Below are positions 8,215-16,897 of a DNA stretch of 49,416 nt, piece by piece (position 1 is the first letter of the stretch; every line of letters starts with the position of its first letter). Made by a program: the position numbers and the translations under genes. The stretch is from an uncultured Muribaculum sp. (GTDB lineage Bacteria; Bacteroidota; Bacteroidia; Bacteroidales; Muribaculaceae), in assembly GCF_910583865.1 (NCBI RefSeq), contig NZ_CAJTYX010000021.1:1-49416 (forward strand), written 5' to 3'. A model generated the notes under the pieces. The model saw nothing but the letters and a program-made list of their open reading frames with translations, had not been told where the DNA came from and searched no databases.

Positions 8215-8790
8215 ATGAAGCAACTCCGCAATATCCTGCTCATGCTCCCTGTGGCCCTCGCGGCTCTCGCAACACTGAGCGCATGCAGCCACACAAAAAG
8301 CTACGCCGAACTGCTCAACGACGAGACGAAGTACATCAACGCCTACCTCGCCGACCAGCGCATAATAGGCGACGTGCCCGCCGACAGCATATTCATCCAG
8401 GGCGAGAACGCCCCCTACTACCGCATGGACGAGGACGGCAACGTCTACATGCGCGTGATCAAGGACGACCCGTCGCGCCCTAAGGCCAAATACAACGACC
8501 TGGTCTACATGCGCTTCACACGCTACAACCTCTATTCCTACGCCGACGGCAAGCTCCCCGACGGCGAGGGGAACGACGACAGCCCTCTGAGCCAGTTCAA
8601 CTTCCGCTACCAGAACATGGAGTCGACCTCATCCACGCAATGGGGCGAGGGGCTACAGCGCCCGCTCGACTACCTCCACTACGACTGCGAGGTGGAGCTT
8701 GTGATACGCTCGCAGGTGGGGATGAACAGCGAGATTGCCGCCGTCACTCCTTACATGTACCGCGTGCGCTACTACAAGAGCAATATCTGA
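8215..8790 (+). CDS. DUF4827 lipoprotein
   Basis: A 191-residue lipoprotein. The signal peptide ends in L-S-A-C with the lipidated Cys at residue 24. The rest matches the DUF4827 family of Bacteroidales (S-Y-A-E-L-L-N-D-E, then I-N-A-Y-L-A-D-Q-R-I-I, then Y-Y-R-M-D-E-D-G-N-V-Y-M), a family I recall as having an FKBP-like fold but with no known activity. It sits 30 bases after nrnA, probably in the same transcript; the pairing is common in the order, so a periplasmic or outer-membrane housekeeping role is likely, though unproven. Confidence 0.85.
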   Translation: MKQLRNILLMLPVALAALATLSACSHTKSYAELLNDETKYINAYLADQRIIGDVPADSIFIQGENAPYYRMDEDGNVYMRVIKDDPSRPKAKYNDLVYMRFTRYNLYSYADGKLPDGEGNDDSPLSQFNFRYQNMESTSSTQWGEGLQRPLDYLHYDCEVELVIRSQVGMNSEIAAVTPYMYRVRYYKSNI

Positions 8791-8877
8791 CCGGGAGCTT
8801 GAGAGCTTTTCACGAACTTTCAAGCATGTCCCGGCACGACATTCATACTTTCACACTTATCTTATCACAAACAGCCA

Positions 8878-10263
8878 ATGTCACTTATTAAATCCATTTC
8901 CGGCATACGAGGCACCATCGGCGGCCGTCCCGGAGAAGGGCTAAGCCCGCTTGACATAGTGAAGTTCACGGCAGCCTACGCCCGCTTCATCAAGGAAACC
9001 ACCACCGGCACATCGAACGTAATCGTCGTGGGTCGCGACGCACGCCTCTCCGGACCCATGGTGTCGGACCTCGTCACGGCCACTCTCGCCGGCATGGGAT
9101 TCGATGTGGTCAACATCGGTCTCGCCTCCACGCCTACGACGGAGATAGCCGTGGTGATGGAGAAGGCCTGCGGAGGAATCATCCTTACAGCATCGCACAA
9201 CCCCCTGCAATGGAACGCGCTGAAGCTCCTCAACGAGCATGGCGAATTTCTCGACGCCGCACAGGGGAAGAAAGTGCTCGAATATGCCGCCGCTGACGAC
9301 TATGTATTCGCCACCGTGGAGAATCTCGGGCATGTCTACACCAACGATACCTACACACGCCGCCATATCGAGCAGGTGCTCGACCTAAAGCTCGTCGATA
9401 CCCACGCCATCCGCAAGGCCGACTTCACCGTGGCTGTCGATGCGGTCAACTCCGTAGGCGGTGTCATCATACCCAAGCTCCTGCGCGCCCTTGGCGTCAA
9501 CAACATCATAGAGCTTAACTGCGAGGCCACGGGCAAGTTCGCCCACACCCCGGAGCCTATCCCCGAAAACCTCACGCAGATCGCCGACCTCATGCGCGAC
9601 GGACGCGCCGACGTGGGCTTCGTCGTAGACCCCGACGTAGACCGCCTCGCCATCGTGATGGAGAACGGCGAGATGTTTGTCGAGGAGTACACCCTCGTCT
9701 CCGTGGCCGACTACGTGCTCTCGCACACCCCCGGCGCCACCGTCAGCAACCTCAGCTCGTCGCGTGCCCTGCGCGACGTAACCGCAGCCCACGGATGCAG
9801 CTACTCGCCGGCAGCCGTAGGTGAGGTCAACGTGGTGGCCAAGATGAAGGAGACCGGCGCGGTAATCGGCGGCGAAGGCAACGGCGGAGTCATCTACCCC
9901 GAGGCCCACTACGGCCGCGACGCCCTCGTGGGCGTGGCCCTTTTCCTCACCCTCCTGGCCAAGAGCGGCAAGAAAGTGAGCGAGTTGAAGGCCGGCTACC
10001 CGCAGTATGCCATAGCCAAGAACAAGATCGAGCTTACCCCCGACATCAACGTCGACGCGATCCTCGACGCGATGAAGAAGAAATACGCCTCTGAGAAAAT
10101 CACCGACATCGACGGCGTGAAGATCGACTTCGCCGACCGCTGGGTGCACCTGCGCAAATCCAACACCGAGCCTATCATCCGCATCTACGCCGAAGCCCCC
10201 ACGATGGCCGAAGCCGATGCCCTGGCCCTCGACATAAAGAACGTGATGGCCAGCCTCGCATAA
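8878..10263 (+). CDS. glmM: phosphoglucosamine mutase
   Basis: GlmM converts glucosamine-6-phosphate to glucosamine-1-phosphate for UDP-GlcNAc, feeding MurA and lipid A. The 461-residue alpha-D-phosphohexomutase has the catalytic phosphoserine in T-A-S106-H-N-P, the magnesium loop D251-P-D253-V-D255-R, the sugar-binding G-E-G-N-G-G segment and a C-terminal phosphate-binding R-x-S-N-T-E-P. The last motif and the opening S-I-S-G-I-R-G-T fit the glucosamine mutase form used by Bacteroidota; phosphomannomutase activity cannot be excluded. The leader contains the ATCTTATCACA motif 7 bases before the ATG, a sequence that recurs ahead of three other genes in the window. Confidence 0.93.
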   Translation: MSLIKSISGIRGTIGGRPGEGLSPLDIVKFTAAYARFIKETTTGTSNVIVVGRDARLSGPMVSDLVTATLAGMGFDVVNIGLASTPTTEIAVVMEKACGGIILTASHNPLQWNALKLLNEHGEFLDAAQGKKVLEYAAADDYVFATVENLGHVYTNDTYTRRHIEQVLDLKLVDTHAIRKADFTVAVDAVNSVGGVIIPKLLRALGVNNIIELNCEATGKFAHTPEPIPENLTQIADLMRDGRADVGFVVDPDVDRLAIVMENGEMFVEEYTLVSVADYVLSHTPGATVSNLSSSRALRDVTAAHGCSYSPAAVGEVNVVAKMKETGAVIGGEGNGGVIYPEAHYGRDALVGVALFLTLLAKSGKKVSELKAGYPQYAIAKNKIELTPDINVDAILDAMKKKYASEKITDIDGVKIDFADRWVHLRKSNTEPIIRIYAEAPTMAEADALALDIKNVMASLA

Positions 10264-10289
10264 AGGTTTCGCTACTCATAATAGAATAT

Positions 10290-10874
10290 ATGGAGGAAAA
10301 CTCTGTAAACCCATCATTTCAGACGCCCGACATCACACGATATGTCGGGCGTCCCGTTGATGACACCGTGCGCAGCGACGCGGAGACCGCCGTCTACGAC
10401 CTTCTTGACCGGCTCGGCATCGCCTACACCACGTTGTGCCATCCTGCGGCGTTCACCATGGAGGAGTGTGAGGCGGTGCGCAAGCGCCTCGACGCCCCGG
10501 TGTTCAAGAACCTGTTTCTGACCAACCGGCAGCAGACCGACTACTACCTCCTGATGATACCCGCCGACAAGCCCTTCAAGACCAAATACCTCTCCTCGCA
10601 GCTCGGGTGCGCGCGGCTGTCCTTCGCCTCGTCCGAGGCCATGATGGAACTGCTCCACATCTCCCCCGGCGCAGTATCGCCCATGGGACTCATCCACGAC
10701 ACCGGGTGCAAGGTGCGCCTCATCATCGACAGCGACCTGCGCGGCATAGAGACCTACGCCTGCCATCCGTGTGTCAACACCGCCTCCATCGCCCTCCTAC
10801 TCTCCGACCTCCTCGACAAGGTAATCCCCGCCACCGGCCACACCCACACCTGGGTCACCCTCCCCACCGAGTAA
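10290..10874 (+). CDS. prolyl-tRNA editing deacylase, PrdX/ProXp type
   Basis: A 194-residue stand-alone YbaK/aminoacyl-tRNA deacylase domain. PrdX/ProXp-ala proteins hydrolyse mischarged Ala-tRNA(Pro), backing up prolyl-tRNA synthetase. The family signs are H-P-A-A-F-T-M-E-E near residue 51, F-K-N-L-F-L with its conserved lysine near residue 73, L-L-M-I-P-A-D-K, the G-A-V-S-P-M-G-L loop and a closing H-P-C-V-N-T-A-S. The first 25 residues are less conserved. It starts 26 bases after glmM and is probably co-transcribed with it. Whether it edits alanine or another residue is not visible from sequence. Confidence 0.87.
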   Translation: MEENSVNPSFQTPDITRYVGRPVDDTVRSDAETAVYDLLDRLGIAYTTLCHPAAFTMEECEAVRKRLDAPVFKNLFLTNRQQTDYYLLMIPADKPFKTKYLSSQLGCARLSFASSEAMMELLHISPGAVSPMGLIHDTGCKVRLIIDSDLRGIETYACHPCVNTASIALLLSDLLDKVIPATGHTHTWVTLPTE

Positions 10875-11181
10875 CGGCATGATGCAGGTTACACCAGCGC
10901 ATTCTGGCTTTTCAGACAGCAATATAGCTCATACTAAGCATAGCATAAGTCTTATAATCAAGATGATATAATTCGTCACCAAGTTGGTGACGAACTTGAA
11001 ACACCAGTGGATTCCGGCATGATCCATTGAGGGGCATATTCACACGCAACAAATCCATTAGCGAGACCTTTTCTATGTTGAAGAGACTATAAACCATTCT
11101 CAGATTGAGAGAGAGTGACAATGGCCTGCCAACCATGACTGCGCCGGATCATCCGGCAGGGAAGCGGGGGAGGAGCGGGGT
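10875..11181. other. 307-base AT-rich gap with a 23-bp palindrome
   Basis: No supported gene is seen; a 74-residue minus-strand frame (10912-11136) shows no recognisable family. The gap is clearly AT-richer than both neighbours. It contains a near-perfect palindrome at 10972-10994 (11-bp arms, one central base) and a GCCGGAT palindrome at 11143-11157. It separates the convergent prdX and tilS genes, so the palindromes might act as terminators, but neither has a clear T-run. It may be the remnant of a lost accessory gene. Confidence 0.45.
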
Positions 11182-12522
11182 CTAAGGTTTGGAGAAGGAG
11201 ATGCGGAGGGCGCGGGAGGAGTGCTTGCCGAGGGTCATGTGGCGCGAGGTACGCAGGCCGACTACCCAGACTATCTGGCCTCCGGCGGTCACTATCCAGG
11301 CCTCTTCCTTGTCGATGGGGGAATAGTGGGCGTCGCTGAAAAGGTCGCTAACGAGGCGCGTGCCGCTCATGCCGAAAGGCGCGATCTTGTCGGCCATGCG
11401 CCAGCGACGGGCCACCAGACGTCGGCCGCCGAGCTTGTCGGCATCGAGGAAAAGTGTCAGCCCGCTCCTGTCGTACACCACATCCCCGGGCGCGATGCGC
11501 TCTATCATGAACCCTTCGGGCCACGTCGACGGATCGTCCGGCTCCATCAGGTAGCTCTCCTCGCCGGGAGCGGCATCACCGCTTTTCGACCGCACGACGA
11601 GGGTGCCACGGTGAAGGAGGCCCACATGATCGCCCGCATAGAATCGCAGGGCCTCGGTCGAGGCTGCCCCTGCTATCATCTCCTCACACTGTCCGGCATT
11701 GAAGCCGTAGCCGCGAAGCATCTCGTAGAGCATCATCTGGGCGTTGGACATGTCAGCGCTCATGCGGGCCACGTCGATGCTCCCTCCATGCCCGCGATAT
11801 GCTGCGCCGCAACGCTCAATCAGTTCGGAATAGAGCGCAAGATTTCCCGACAGATTGCGCACCGAGCGCGTCAGCGTGGTCTGCGCGTCGGGGAAGTATG
11901 CCCTGATGGCCGGTAAGAGCACGTTGCGCAGGCGGTTGCGCTTCACGTCGTTGAGCAGGTTGGTCGAATCGGTGACATAGGTCAGCCCCTTGTCGGCGAG
12001 ATAGCCGAGCACCTCGCGGCGCGTAACGTCGAGCATCGGGCGCACCACCAGTCCGTGGCGCGGCTTCATGCCGGTCATACCGGTCAGCCCCGTGCCACGC
12101 AACATATTGAGGAACAGGGTCTCTATGTTGTCGTCGTTATGATGGCCCACGGCCACAGGCGCCCCGCCATTTCGCTTCGAAAGGAAGGAAAACCATTCAT
12201 AGCGCAGGTCGCGGCATCCCATCTCGAGCGACACACCGCGCTCGGCACAATATGTCGACGCGTCGAAATGCTTCTCGACATACTCCGCACCATGTCGCCG
12301 TGCCATCTCCTCGGCATGCATGCGGTCGCGCTCCGACTCCTCGCCGCGCAGATGATAGTCGCAATGGGCCGCCACGCAGCGATAACCCAAAGCCGTCATG
12401 ACCGACAGCAACGCCACGGAATCGGCCCCGCCGCTAAGGGCCACAATCACTTTTTCACCATCGGACAGCAACCCCTCGCGGGCAATAGCTCCCCTCACTT
12501 TTTCCTCAAATGGATGTTTCAT
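11182..12522 (-). CDS. tilS: tRNA(Ile)-lysidine synthetase
   Basis: TilS attaches lysine to C34 of tRNA(Ile) CAU, changing its decoding from AUG to AUA; it is essential. The 446-residue protein has the PP-loop ATP-binding motif L-S-G-G-A-D-S at residues 29-35, the H-Y-D-H/H-C-D-Y-H region, G-H-H-N-D-D-N-I-E-T-L and the N-R-x-R-N-x-x-L-P motif, followed by a C-terminal substrate-binding domain. The start is placed at the ATG at 12522 (M-K-H-P-F), because the upstream extension is not family-like and because TACCTTTG ends 5 bases before this codon. It is transcribed divergently from the dcp-like gene. Confidence 0.94.
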   Translation of the reverse strand: MKHPFEEKVRGAIAREGLLSDGEKVIVALSGGADSVALLSVMTALGYRCVAAHCDYHLRGEESERDRMHAEEMARRHGAEYVEKHFDASTYCAERGVSLEMGCRDLRYEWFSFLSKRNGGAPVAVGHHNDDNIETLFLNMLRGTGLTGMTGMKPRHGLVVRPMLDVTRREVLGYLADKGLTYVTDSTNLLNDVKRNRLRNVLLPAIRAYFPDAQTTLTRSVRNLSGNLALYSELIERCGAAYRGHGGSIDVARMSADMSNAQMMLYEMLRGYGFNAGQCEEMIAGAASTEALRFYAGDHVGLLHRGTLVVRSKSGDAAPGEESYLMEPDDPSTWPEGFMIERIAPGDVVYDRSGLTLFLDADKLGGRRLVARRWRMADKIAPFGMSGTRLVSDLFSDAHYSPIDKEEAWIVTAGGQIVWVVGLRTSRHMTLGKHSSRALRISFSKP

Positions 12523-12527
12523 GAGGC

Positions 12528-12535
12528 CAAAGGTA
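12528..12535 (-). promoter_or_regulatory. tilS -7 element abutting the start codon
   Basis: The minus strand reads TACCTTTG at 12535-12528, identical to the nrnA element, with 5 bases between it and the tilS ATG. A leaderless or nearly leaderless transcript is predicted. Confidence 0.6.
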
Positions 12536-12556
12536 GCAAAACTGCATGAAAAAGCG

Positions 12557-12564
12557 TAACTTTG
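12557..12564 (+). promoter_or_regulatory. -7 element of the dcp-rmuC-rsmG operon
   Basis: TAACTTTG at 12557-12564 faces away from tilS and predicts a leader of about 95 bases before the ATG at 12665. The leader holds ATCTTATCACA at 12584-12594. No clear TTTG lies at the -33 position. Confidence 0.5.
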
Positions 12565-12664
12565 TGTGGGATGAACTGATTTAATCTTATCACAAAATGT
12601 CAAATCCCGGACTGATGTAAATCATTTCAATAAAAAAATCGACCTAAACAACTCCGAGCTGCAT

Positions 12665-14824
12665 ATGAAAAAGCTTACCGCAGCCTTGATGGCTTCAACC
12701 CTCATGCTTATGAACCAGAACCAGGCGGCCGCCGAAACCCCTGCGGCCAACAACCCGTTTTTCGCCGACTACACCACCACCGTGCTCGGCACCATACCTT
12801 TCAGCCGCGTGCATAACGCCGACTACGAGCCTGCCGTGGACCGCGGCATGAAGCTCCAGAACGAGGAGATCGACGCGATCGTCGCCAACCCCGATGCCCC
12901 GACGTTCGCCAACACCATCGTGGCCCTCGAACGCTCGGGCGCCGACCTCAACCGCGTGCTCAGCACCTTCTATCCGCTACTCTCCGCCGACAGCGACGAC
13001 GAGCTGATGGAGATTTCCATGCGCCTGTCGCCGAAACTTTCCGACCACTCCACCGGCATCACCCTCAACCGAGGCCTGTGGAAGCGCATCAAGGAGGTCT
13101 ATGACAACCGAGCCTCGCTCAACCTCGACCCCGAGGACGAGATGCTGCTGCAGCGCACCTACGACTCGTTCGTGCGCAGCGGCGCCGGCCTTGAAGGCGA
13201 GAAGCGCGAGGAATACCGCCGTCTGGCCTCGCGCCTGTCCGACCTCACCACACGGTTCGGGCAGAATGTGCTTAAAGAGCTGAATACCTACGAGATATGG
13301 CTCTCAGGCGACGAACTGTCGGGACTCCCCGCGAGCGTGCTCGAAGCGGCGGCGCTGTCGGCCAAGGAGAAAGGACGCGAAGGGGCCTACCGCTTCACCC
13401 TCGCCCAGCCCACCTACATGGCCGTGATGAAATATGCCGACTCGCCCGCCGTGCGCGAGCGCTTCTATCGCCTCTACAACTCCCGCAACACCAAGGGAGA
13501 ATACTCCAACATGGAGATAATGAGCGACATCGCCGACACCCGACGTCAGATGGCCAACCTTTTCGGCAAAGAGACCTACGCCGACTACGGACTTGAAAAG
13601 ACTATGGCCGAGAACACCGCCAACGTCTACGACCTCCTCAACCGCCTCGCCGAGGCCTACCGCCCCGCGCAGCAGCGCGAATTTGCCGAGATAACAGAGT
13701 TCGCCACCAAAAGTACCGGCAAGCCCGTGAAAATCAACGCGTGGGACTACAGCTACTGGGCCAACAAGCTCAAAGAGGCCAAATACAAATACGACGAGGA
13801 GGCGCTACGCCCCTACTTCGAACTTAACAACGTGATCGACGGCGTGTTCGGCCTGGCCACGAAGCTCTACGGCGTGACATTCCGTCCCAACACCGACATA
13901 GAGGTGTACCACCCCGACGTGCGCGCGTTCGAAGTGCTCGACCCCGCCGGCAAGGTGATGGGCGTGATCTACACCGACTTCTATCCGCGCGAGACCAAGC
14001 GCCCCGGCGCATGGATGACCAACTTCCGTGAAGAGTATATCGACGCCAAGGGCGACACGGTGCTCCCGCAGGTGACAATAGTGATGAACTTCACCAAGCC
14101 CACTGACACGAAGCCCTCGCTGCTCACCCCCTATGAGGTAGAGACTTTCCTCCACGAGTTCGGCCATGCCCTCCACGGGCTGTTCGCCTCCACCAAGTAC
14201 GCCTCGCTTTCCGGCACCAACGTCTACCGCGACTTCGTGGAACTTCCATCGCAGTTCAACGAGAACTACCTGACCGAAAAGGAATTCCTCGATGGGTTCG
14301 CGCGCCACTACCAGACCGGCGAGCCTATCCCCGCCGCCCTTGTCGAGAAGATCATCGACACCTCGCGTTTCGGAGCCGGCTACGCATGCCTGCGCCAGCT
14401 CGCCTTCGGGCTAACCGACATGGCATGGCACACCGCCACCACCCGTGTAGAGGATCCCGCCGAGCTTGAGCGCCGCGCCACGGAGCCTGTAGCCATGTTC
14501 GACGAAGTGGAAGGATGCATGTTCTCGCCCCAGTTCAGCCACATATTCTCCGGAGGATACGCCGCCGGCTACTATAGCTACAAGTGGGCCGAGGTGCTCG
14601 ACGCCGACGCCTTCTCGGTGTTCAAGCGCAACGGGCTATTCGACAAAAAGACCGCCGACTCGTTCCGCACCAACATACTGATGCGCGGCGGCACGGAGCA
14701 TCCCATGACGCTCTACAAGCGTTTCCGTGGCCAGGAGCCTACCATCGACGCCCTCCTCGAACGCGACGGCATCGAGCCGACGAAGCCTGCCATGCCCCAG
14801 CCCGTGCCAACGAAAAAAGACTGA
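12665..14824 (+). CDS. dcp: M3-family metallopeptidase, peptidyl-dipeptidase Dcp-like
   Basis: A 719-residue zinc peptidase of family M3 (thimet oligopeptidase/Dcp). Dcp removes dipeptides from peptide C-termini. The zinc motif H497-E-F-G-H501 followed by A-L-H-G is intact, with the downstream E-L-P-S-Q-F-N-E-N carrying the third ligand glutamate, and the substrate-binding H-I-F-S-G-G-Y-A-A-G-Y-Y-S-Y loop near residue 630. The first 22 or so residues form a signal peptide ending near Q-A-A-A-E, so the enzyme is probably periplasmic, as usual in Bacteroidota. Length fits the family. rmuC begins 6 bases after the stop. Confidence 0.93.
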   Translation: MKKLTAALMASTLMLMNQNQAAAETPAANNPFFADYTTTVLGTIPFSRVHNADYEPAVDRGMKLQNEEIDAIVANPDAPTFANTIVALERSGADLNRVLSTFYPLLSADSDDELMEISMRLSPKLSDHSTGITLNRGLWKRIKEVYDNRASLNLDPEDEMLLQRTYDSFVRSGAGLEGEKREEYRRLASRLSDLTTRFGQNVLKELNTYEIWLSGDELSGLPASVLEAAALSAKEKGREGAYRFTLAQPTYMAVMKYADSPAVRERFYRLYNSRNTKGEYSNMEIMSDIADTRRQMANLFGKETYADYGLEKTMAENTANVYDLLNRLAEAYRPAQQREFAEITEFATKSTGKPVKINAWDYSYWANKLKEAKYKYDEEALRPYFELNNVIDGVFGLATKLYGVTFRPNTDIEVYHPDVRAFEVLDPAGKVMGVIYTDFYPRETKRPGAWMTNFREEYIDAKGDTVLPQVTIVMNFTKPTDTKPSLLTPYEVETFLHEFGHALHGLFASTKYASLSGTNVYRDFVELPSQFNENYLTEKEFLDGFARHYQTGEPIPAALVEKIIDTSRFGAGYACLRQLAFGLTDMAWHTATTRVEDPAELERRATEPVAMFDEVEGCMFSPQFSHIFSGGYAAGYYSYKWAEVLDADAFSVFKRNGLFDKKTADSFRTNILMRGGTEHPMTLYKRFRGQEPTIDALLERDGIEPTKPAMPQPVPTKKD

Positions 14825-14830
14825 CATAGC

Positions 14831-16231
14831 GTGTTCACCTACCTCTTATTCCTTATCATCGGCATAGCGGCAGGACTCGCCATCGGACTGCTATGGGGGC
14901 ACTCACGCACGGCGGCGGCCCGTACGGCGATTGCCGTCGAGAAGGCCGAGGCCGAGAGCCGGGTCGCCGCGCTCAAGGCCGAGAACGACATGCTGCGCAC
15001 CCGTCTTGACGACGACCGTGCCGCCCACGCCCGCGAGCTTGAACAACGCGACGCCATGATGAAGGCCGCCGAGGCGCGCGGCGACGAGCAGGCGCGCCGG
15101 TTCCGCGAACAGCTCGACATGGCCCGCGAACAGCTAAAGGCCACCGCCGCCGACCTGCTTGCCGCACGCACCGCCGACCTCAACCGCGCCAACGTGCGCG
15201 ACATCGACAACGTGCTGCAGCCGCTGCGCCAGCACATCAAGGAGATGAAAGAGGCCATGGACGCCTCGCGCGACATCAGCATCCGCAACACCGCCTCGCT
15301 CCACCAGGCCATCACCGACATAATGGAGCGTACGGCAGGCATAGGCGCGGAGGCCGACAAGCTCGCACGCGCCCTGCGCCACGAGAACAAGACCCAGGGT
15401 AACTGGGGTGAGGTAATATTGTCGGAACTACTCGACAGCCAGGGGCTGCGCCGGGGCATCAACTACGAGGTGCAGTCGACCATCACCGACAAGAACGGCA
15501 AGCCCGTGCTCAACGAGTCGACCGACAAGCGCATGATACCCGACGTGATCCTCCACTATTCCGACAACAAGGACCTCATAATCGACGCCAAGGTGAGCCT
15601 CTCGGCCTATCTCGACTACAACGGCGCAGACACCGACGAAGTACGCGAGGAGGCCCTGCGACGCCATGTGAAGAGCCTGCGCGCCCACGTGCGCGAGCTC
15701 GCCGCCAAGGACTACAAGCGCTACATACTCCATCCTCGCCAGTCACTCGACTACGTGATAATGTTCGTCCCCAACGAGGCTGCCCTGCAGCTCGCCATGA
15801 GCGTGGAGCCTACCTTGTGGCGCGACGCCATGAAGGAGGGAGTGTTCATCTCCGGCGAGTGCAACCTCACGGCGGCCCTGCGCATAATCCACCTTGCATG
15901 GCGCCAGGAGGTGCAGGCACAGAGCCAGCGCAAGGTGTTTGAGGAAGCCAACCTGCTCATAGGCCGCGTGGGCGACTTCTACAAGACTTTCGTCGACATA
16001 GGCGCGCGCATCGACAAGGCCAAGGAGGCCTTCACCGACAGCGCCAACAAGCTCGTCAACGGACGGCAGAGCCTGATGGTGCCCGCCAGACGCCTGCGCG
16101 ACATGGGCGCCAAGGAGAAGGCCGGGTCGCCGCTGCCCGAGCCTGAGGCCGACATGCTCCTCGCCGACGGCACATCGTCCGACACGGCATCATCAGGCAC
16201 GTCATCAGCCGCGCCGACCGACACATTCTAA
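14831..16231 (+). CDS. rmuC: DNA recombination protein RmuC
   Basis: A 466-residue RmuC protein, a predicted nuclease that limits recombination between short inverted repeats. Residues 1-22 form a membrane helix (F-T-Y-L-L-F-L-I-I-G), residues about 30-115 an alanine/arginine-rich coiled coil, and residues about 120-430 the RmuC domain with G-N-W-G-E-V-I-L, then P-D-V-I-L-H-Y and D-L-I-I-D-A-K-V-S-L, and Y-V-I-M-F-V-P-N-E. The D/D-A-K pair is the predicted nuclease site. The start is a GTG 6 bases after the dcp stop; the membrane helix follows directly, so this start fits and no nearby ATG does. Confidence 0.94.
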   Translation: MFTYLLFLIIGIAAGLAIGLLWGHSRTAAARTAIAVEKAEAESRVAALKAENDMLRTRLDDDRAAHARELEQRDAMMKAAEARGDEQARRFREQLDMAREQLKATAADLLAARTADLNRANVRDIDNVLQPLRQHIKEMKEAMDASRDISIRNTASLHQAITDIMERTAGIGAEADKLARALRHENKTQGNWGEVILSELLDSQGLRRGINYEVQSTITDKNGKPVLNESTDKRMIPDVILHYSDNKDLIIDAKVSLSAYLDYNGADTDEVREEALRRHVKSLRAHVRELAAKDYKRYILHPRQSLDYVIMFVPNEAALQLAMSVEPTLWRDAMKEGVFISGECNLTAALRIIHLAWRQEVQAQSQRKVFEEANLLIGRVGDFYKTFVDIGARIDKAKEAFTDSANKLVNGRQSLMVPARRLRDMGAKEKAGSPLPEPEADMLLADGTSSDTASSGTSSAAPTDTF

Positions 16232-16261
16232 CTTTTCACCACGTAAGCTGTTGTACATTAC

Positions 16262-16885
16262 ATGGGCATAGAAATAATCGAAAAATACTTTACCCTGACC
16301 CCGCGCCAGAAGTCGCAGATGGAAGCGCTCGGGAGGCTGTACCCCGAATGGAACGAGAAGATCAACGTCGTCTCGCGAAAGGATATCGACAACCTTTACG
16401 AGCACCACGTGCTCCACTCACTGGGCATCGCGAAGTTCATCCACCCGATCCCCGGCACCACGTTTCTCGACATGGGCACCGGTGGCGGATTCCCCGGCAT
16501 ACCCCTGGCCATCCTGTGGCCGGAATGCAACTTCCACCTCATCGACCGCATCGGCAAGAAGATACGCGTGGCCGAGGACATCGCCGCGCAGATCGGGCTC
16601 ACCAACGTCACATTCCAGCATGGCGACATCGGCGAGTGCCGACGCCGCTACGACTTCGTGGTGAGCCGCGCCGTGATGCGCCTCGACGACATGATACCAC
16701 TTGTGAAGAAAAACATCTCCCAGGGTGGCAAAAACGGGTATCCCAACGGAGTGATCGTGCTGAAAGGCGGCGACTTGCAGGGTGAACTTTCCGGATTGCG
16801 GTGTCCCATAATCGAGGAATCGCTCTCGACATGGTTTGACGAAGAGTTTTTCCTCACGAAAAAACTCATCTACGCACAAATCTAA
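16262..16885 (+). CDS. rsmG: 16S rRNA (guanine527-N7)-methyltransferase
   Basis: RsmG (GidB) methylates N7 of G527 in 16S rRNA using S-adenosylmethionine. The 207-residue protein has the Rossmann SAM motif F-L-D70-M-G-T-G-G-G-F-P-G at 69-79, the preceding N-V-V-S-R-K and H-H-V-L-H-S-L elements, and V-S-R-A-V near residue 138. It is the full family length. Loss of the enzyme gives low-level streptomycin resistance in other bacteria. It lies between rmuC and the MBL hydrolase gene with gaps of 30 and 12 bases. Confidence 0.96.
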   Translation: MGIEIIEKYFTLTPRQKSQMEALGRLYPEWNEKINVVSRKDIDNLYEHHVLHSLGIAKFIHPIPGTTFLDMGTGGGFPGIPLAILWPECNFHLIDRIGKKIRVAEDIAAQIGLTNVTFQHGDIGECRRRYDFVVSRAVMRLDDMIPLVKKNISQGGKNGYPNGVIVLKGGDLQGELSGLRCPIIEESLSTWFDEEFFLTKKLIYAQI

Positions 16886-16897
16886 ATCAAATCCACC

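Noticed and set aside
10912..11136. 74-residue minus-strand open frame between prdX and tilS
   Set aside because: No recognisable family and no promoter; AT-rich context makes it possible but unsupported, so it is only mentioned within the gap entry.
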